Translations under genes and position numbers: made by a program
Source: a virus
IMG/VR virus record: IMGVR_UViG_3300036831_000092
Coordinates: 1-58,047 of that record
DNA: 58,047 nt
Direction: 5' to 3' (one strand)
Notes under the pieces: model-generated
What the model was told of the DNA's origin: nothing
The model's database searches: none
Seen by the model: the letters and a program-made list of their open reading frames with translations, nothing else
Part shown: positions 57,511-58,047 of the stretch, in pieces
How positions within the stretch are numbered: the stretch's first letter is position 1
Layout of the letters: the number at the start of each line of letters is the position of its first letter

Positions 57511-57951
57511 TTAGGTCAAGCTACCGATGAACTGCCAAAACTGATTCCATTCAGTATTGCGTCTTGAACACTGCAAGATCACACCGCCAGTCTTAAAGAA
57601 ATTCAACAGGCTACCCATCTGTATAATGTCGTTATCTAGCTTCTTAGCAAGCAATAGGTACGGCACAAGGAGCTTGATTACTTCGGCGTGCGCCAGCGAG
57701 GTTTTTAACGGTGAGGCGTAAATCTTATTAAGCTTCGGAATCTCATCAAACAGCGTCCGGGTAGCCGGAAACTGTCCGGCCTCACACGCTATAAAAATCA
57801 TCTTCTGCGGATTGAAGGGTAAGACCCAATGCGCGAAGGCTTCCCACGTCAGAAGCATATCAGGCGCTATGCTGATGACCTCGCGGTTGCTGTGCGCTAT
57901 AACGACAACAAGCTTGATGGAACTGTATTTGCCTTTGTAGTCACCAAACCA
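57511..57951 (-). pseudogene. CHAT/caspase-like protease fragment, 5' end missing
   Basis: The open frame runs from TGG 57951 to the stop at 57511 (about 146 codons). No start codon exists upstream of ATG 57858. KLVVVIAHSN (His) and MIFIACEAGQFP (Cys) are spaced as in CHAT-type proteases (His...AC-x-x-G). A TAG at the edge of the hairpin cluster closes the 5' side. Probably a remnant cut by that insertion, or the N-terminus lies in a different reading. Enzyme class is inferred from these motifs only. Confidence 0.5.
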
Positions 57952-58047
57952 CTATGCACTGAAAGTGCATAGGTTGCCGTGGGACTGAAAGTCCCACATC
58001 ATTCGAGGATGAACCGGTCGCTTTCACGGTTCATCCTCGAATGATGT
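57952..58047. repeat. Cluster of three perfect hairpins
   Basis: CTATGCACT-gaa-AGTGCATAG (57952-57972), GTGGGACT-gaa-AGTCCCAC (57979-57997), then a 21-bp perfect inverted repeat with a 10-nt loop (57996-58047). The first two share the ACTGAAAGT centre. They abut the truncated CHAT-like frame, suggesting a palindromic insertion or the end of a mobile unit. Confidence 0.65.

Overview
The window is almost entirely one temperate, tailed-phage prophage (left end outside the window, right end near 48.2 kb), followed by a short block of host genes (hpt, deoB, a secreted VWFA protein, tRNA-Val, tRNA-Asp). A second integrative element inserted at the tRNA-Asp gene then runs off the right edge. The host is most likely an acidobacterium. 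The VWFA-domain protein with a DFQIFEDG-type N-terminal module belongs to a family expanded in Acidobacteriota, and the DNA is moderately GC-rich. No genus can be named from this sequence.

Phage layout. The late module is on the minus strand from 20.6 kb down to 1. Its order is small and large terminase, DUF935-type portal, a run of tiny zinc-ribbon ORFs, a probable ncRNA with its own terminator, a decoration or fibre-like protein, prohead protease with an in-frame scaffold start, decoration protein, major capsid protein, head-tail connectors, a tail terminator-like protein, major tail protein, a secreted moron-like gene, tail assembly chaperone with an overlapping partner, a 1361-residue tape measure, minor tail protein and tail hub. 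There is no sheath, so a siphovirus-like particle is likely. Between 20.6 and 25.8 kb two plus-strand operons (SPL-like radical SAM gene; HTH and zinc proteins) flank a minus-strand ParB/methyltransferase/membrane cluster. From 40.7 down to 25.8 kb lies the minus-strand early region: Cro/Ner-like regulator, ParB protein, PP-loop ATPase, TPR protein, annealing-like protein, replication initiator with internal iterons, DNA methyltransferase, many small ORFs and holin-like proteins.

Control region. A CI-like repressor candidate (40765-41406, plus) is followed by a PAS protein that closely resembles photoactive yellow protein and by a two-TM protein. Two promoters, one leftward at 40.7 kb and one rightward at 42.8 kb, share the same two palindromic operators. 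In both, a 17-bp palindrome lies inside the -35/-10 spacer. The rightward promoter leads into a cassette of small cysteine-motif proteins and then to an excisionase-like gene and a tyrosine integrase (47155-48210).

Second element (52.06 kb to the end). An integrase whose C-terminus reads into the tRNA-Asp gene is followed by minus-strand nuclease-like and zinc proteins and a degenerate tRNA-Trp. After these comes the most unusual locus of the window: four tandem, overlapping paralogues, each ending in a Gly/Asn/Gln-rich IQQGG motif. They converge on a 5'-truncated protein with a CHAT/caspase-like His...Cys pattern, and that gene is cut by a cluster of perfect hairpins. The arrangement suggests an uncharacterised defence or cell-death system that may use amyloid-type signalling motifs. 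This function is inferred.
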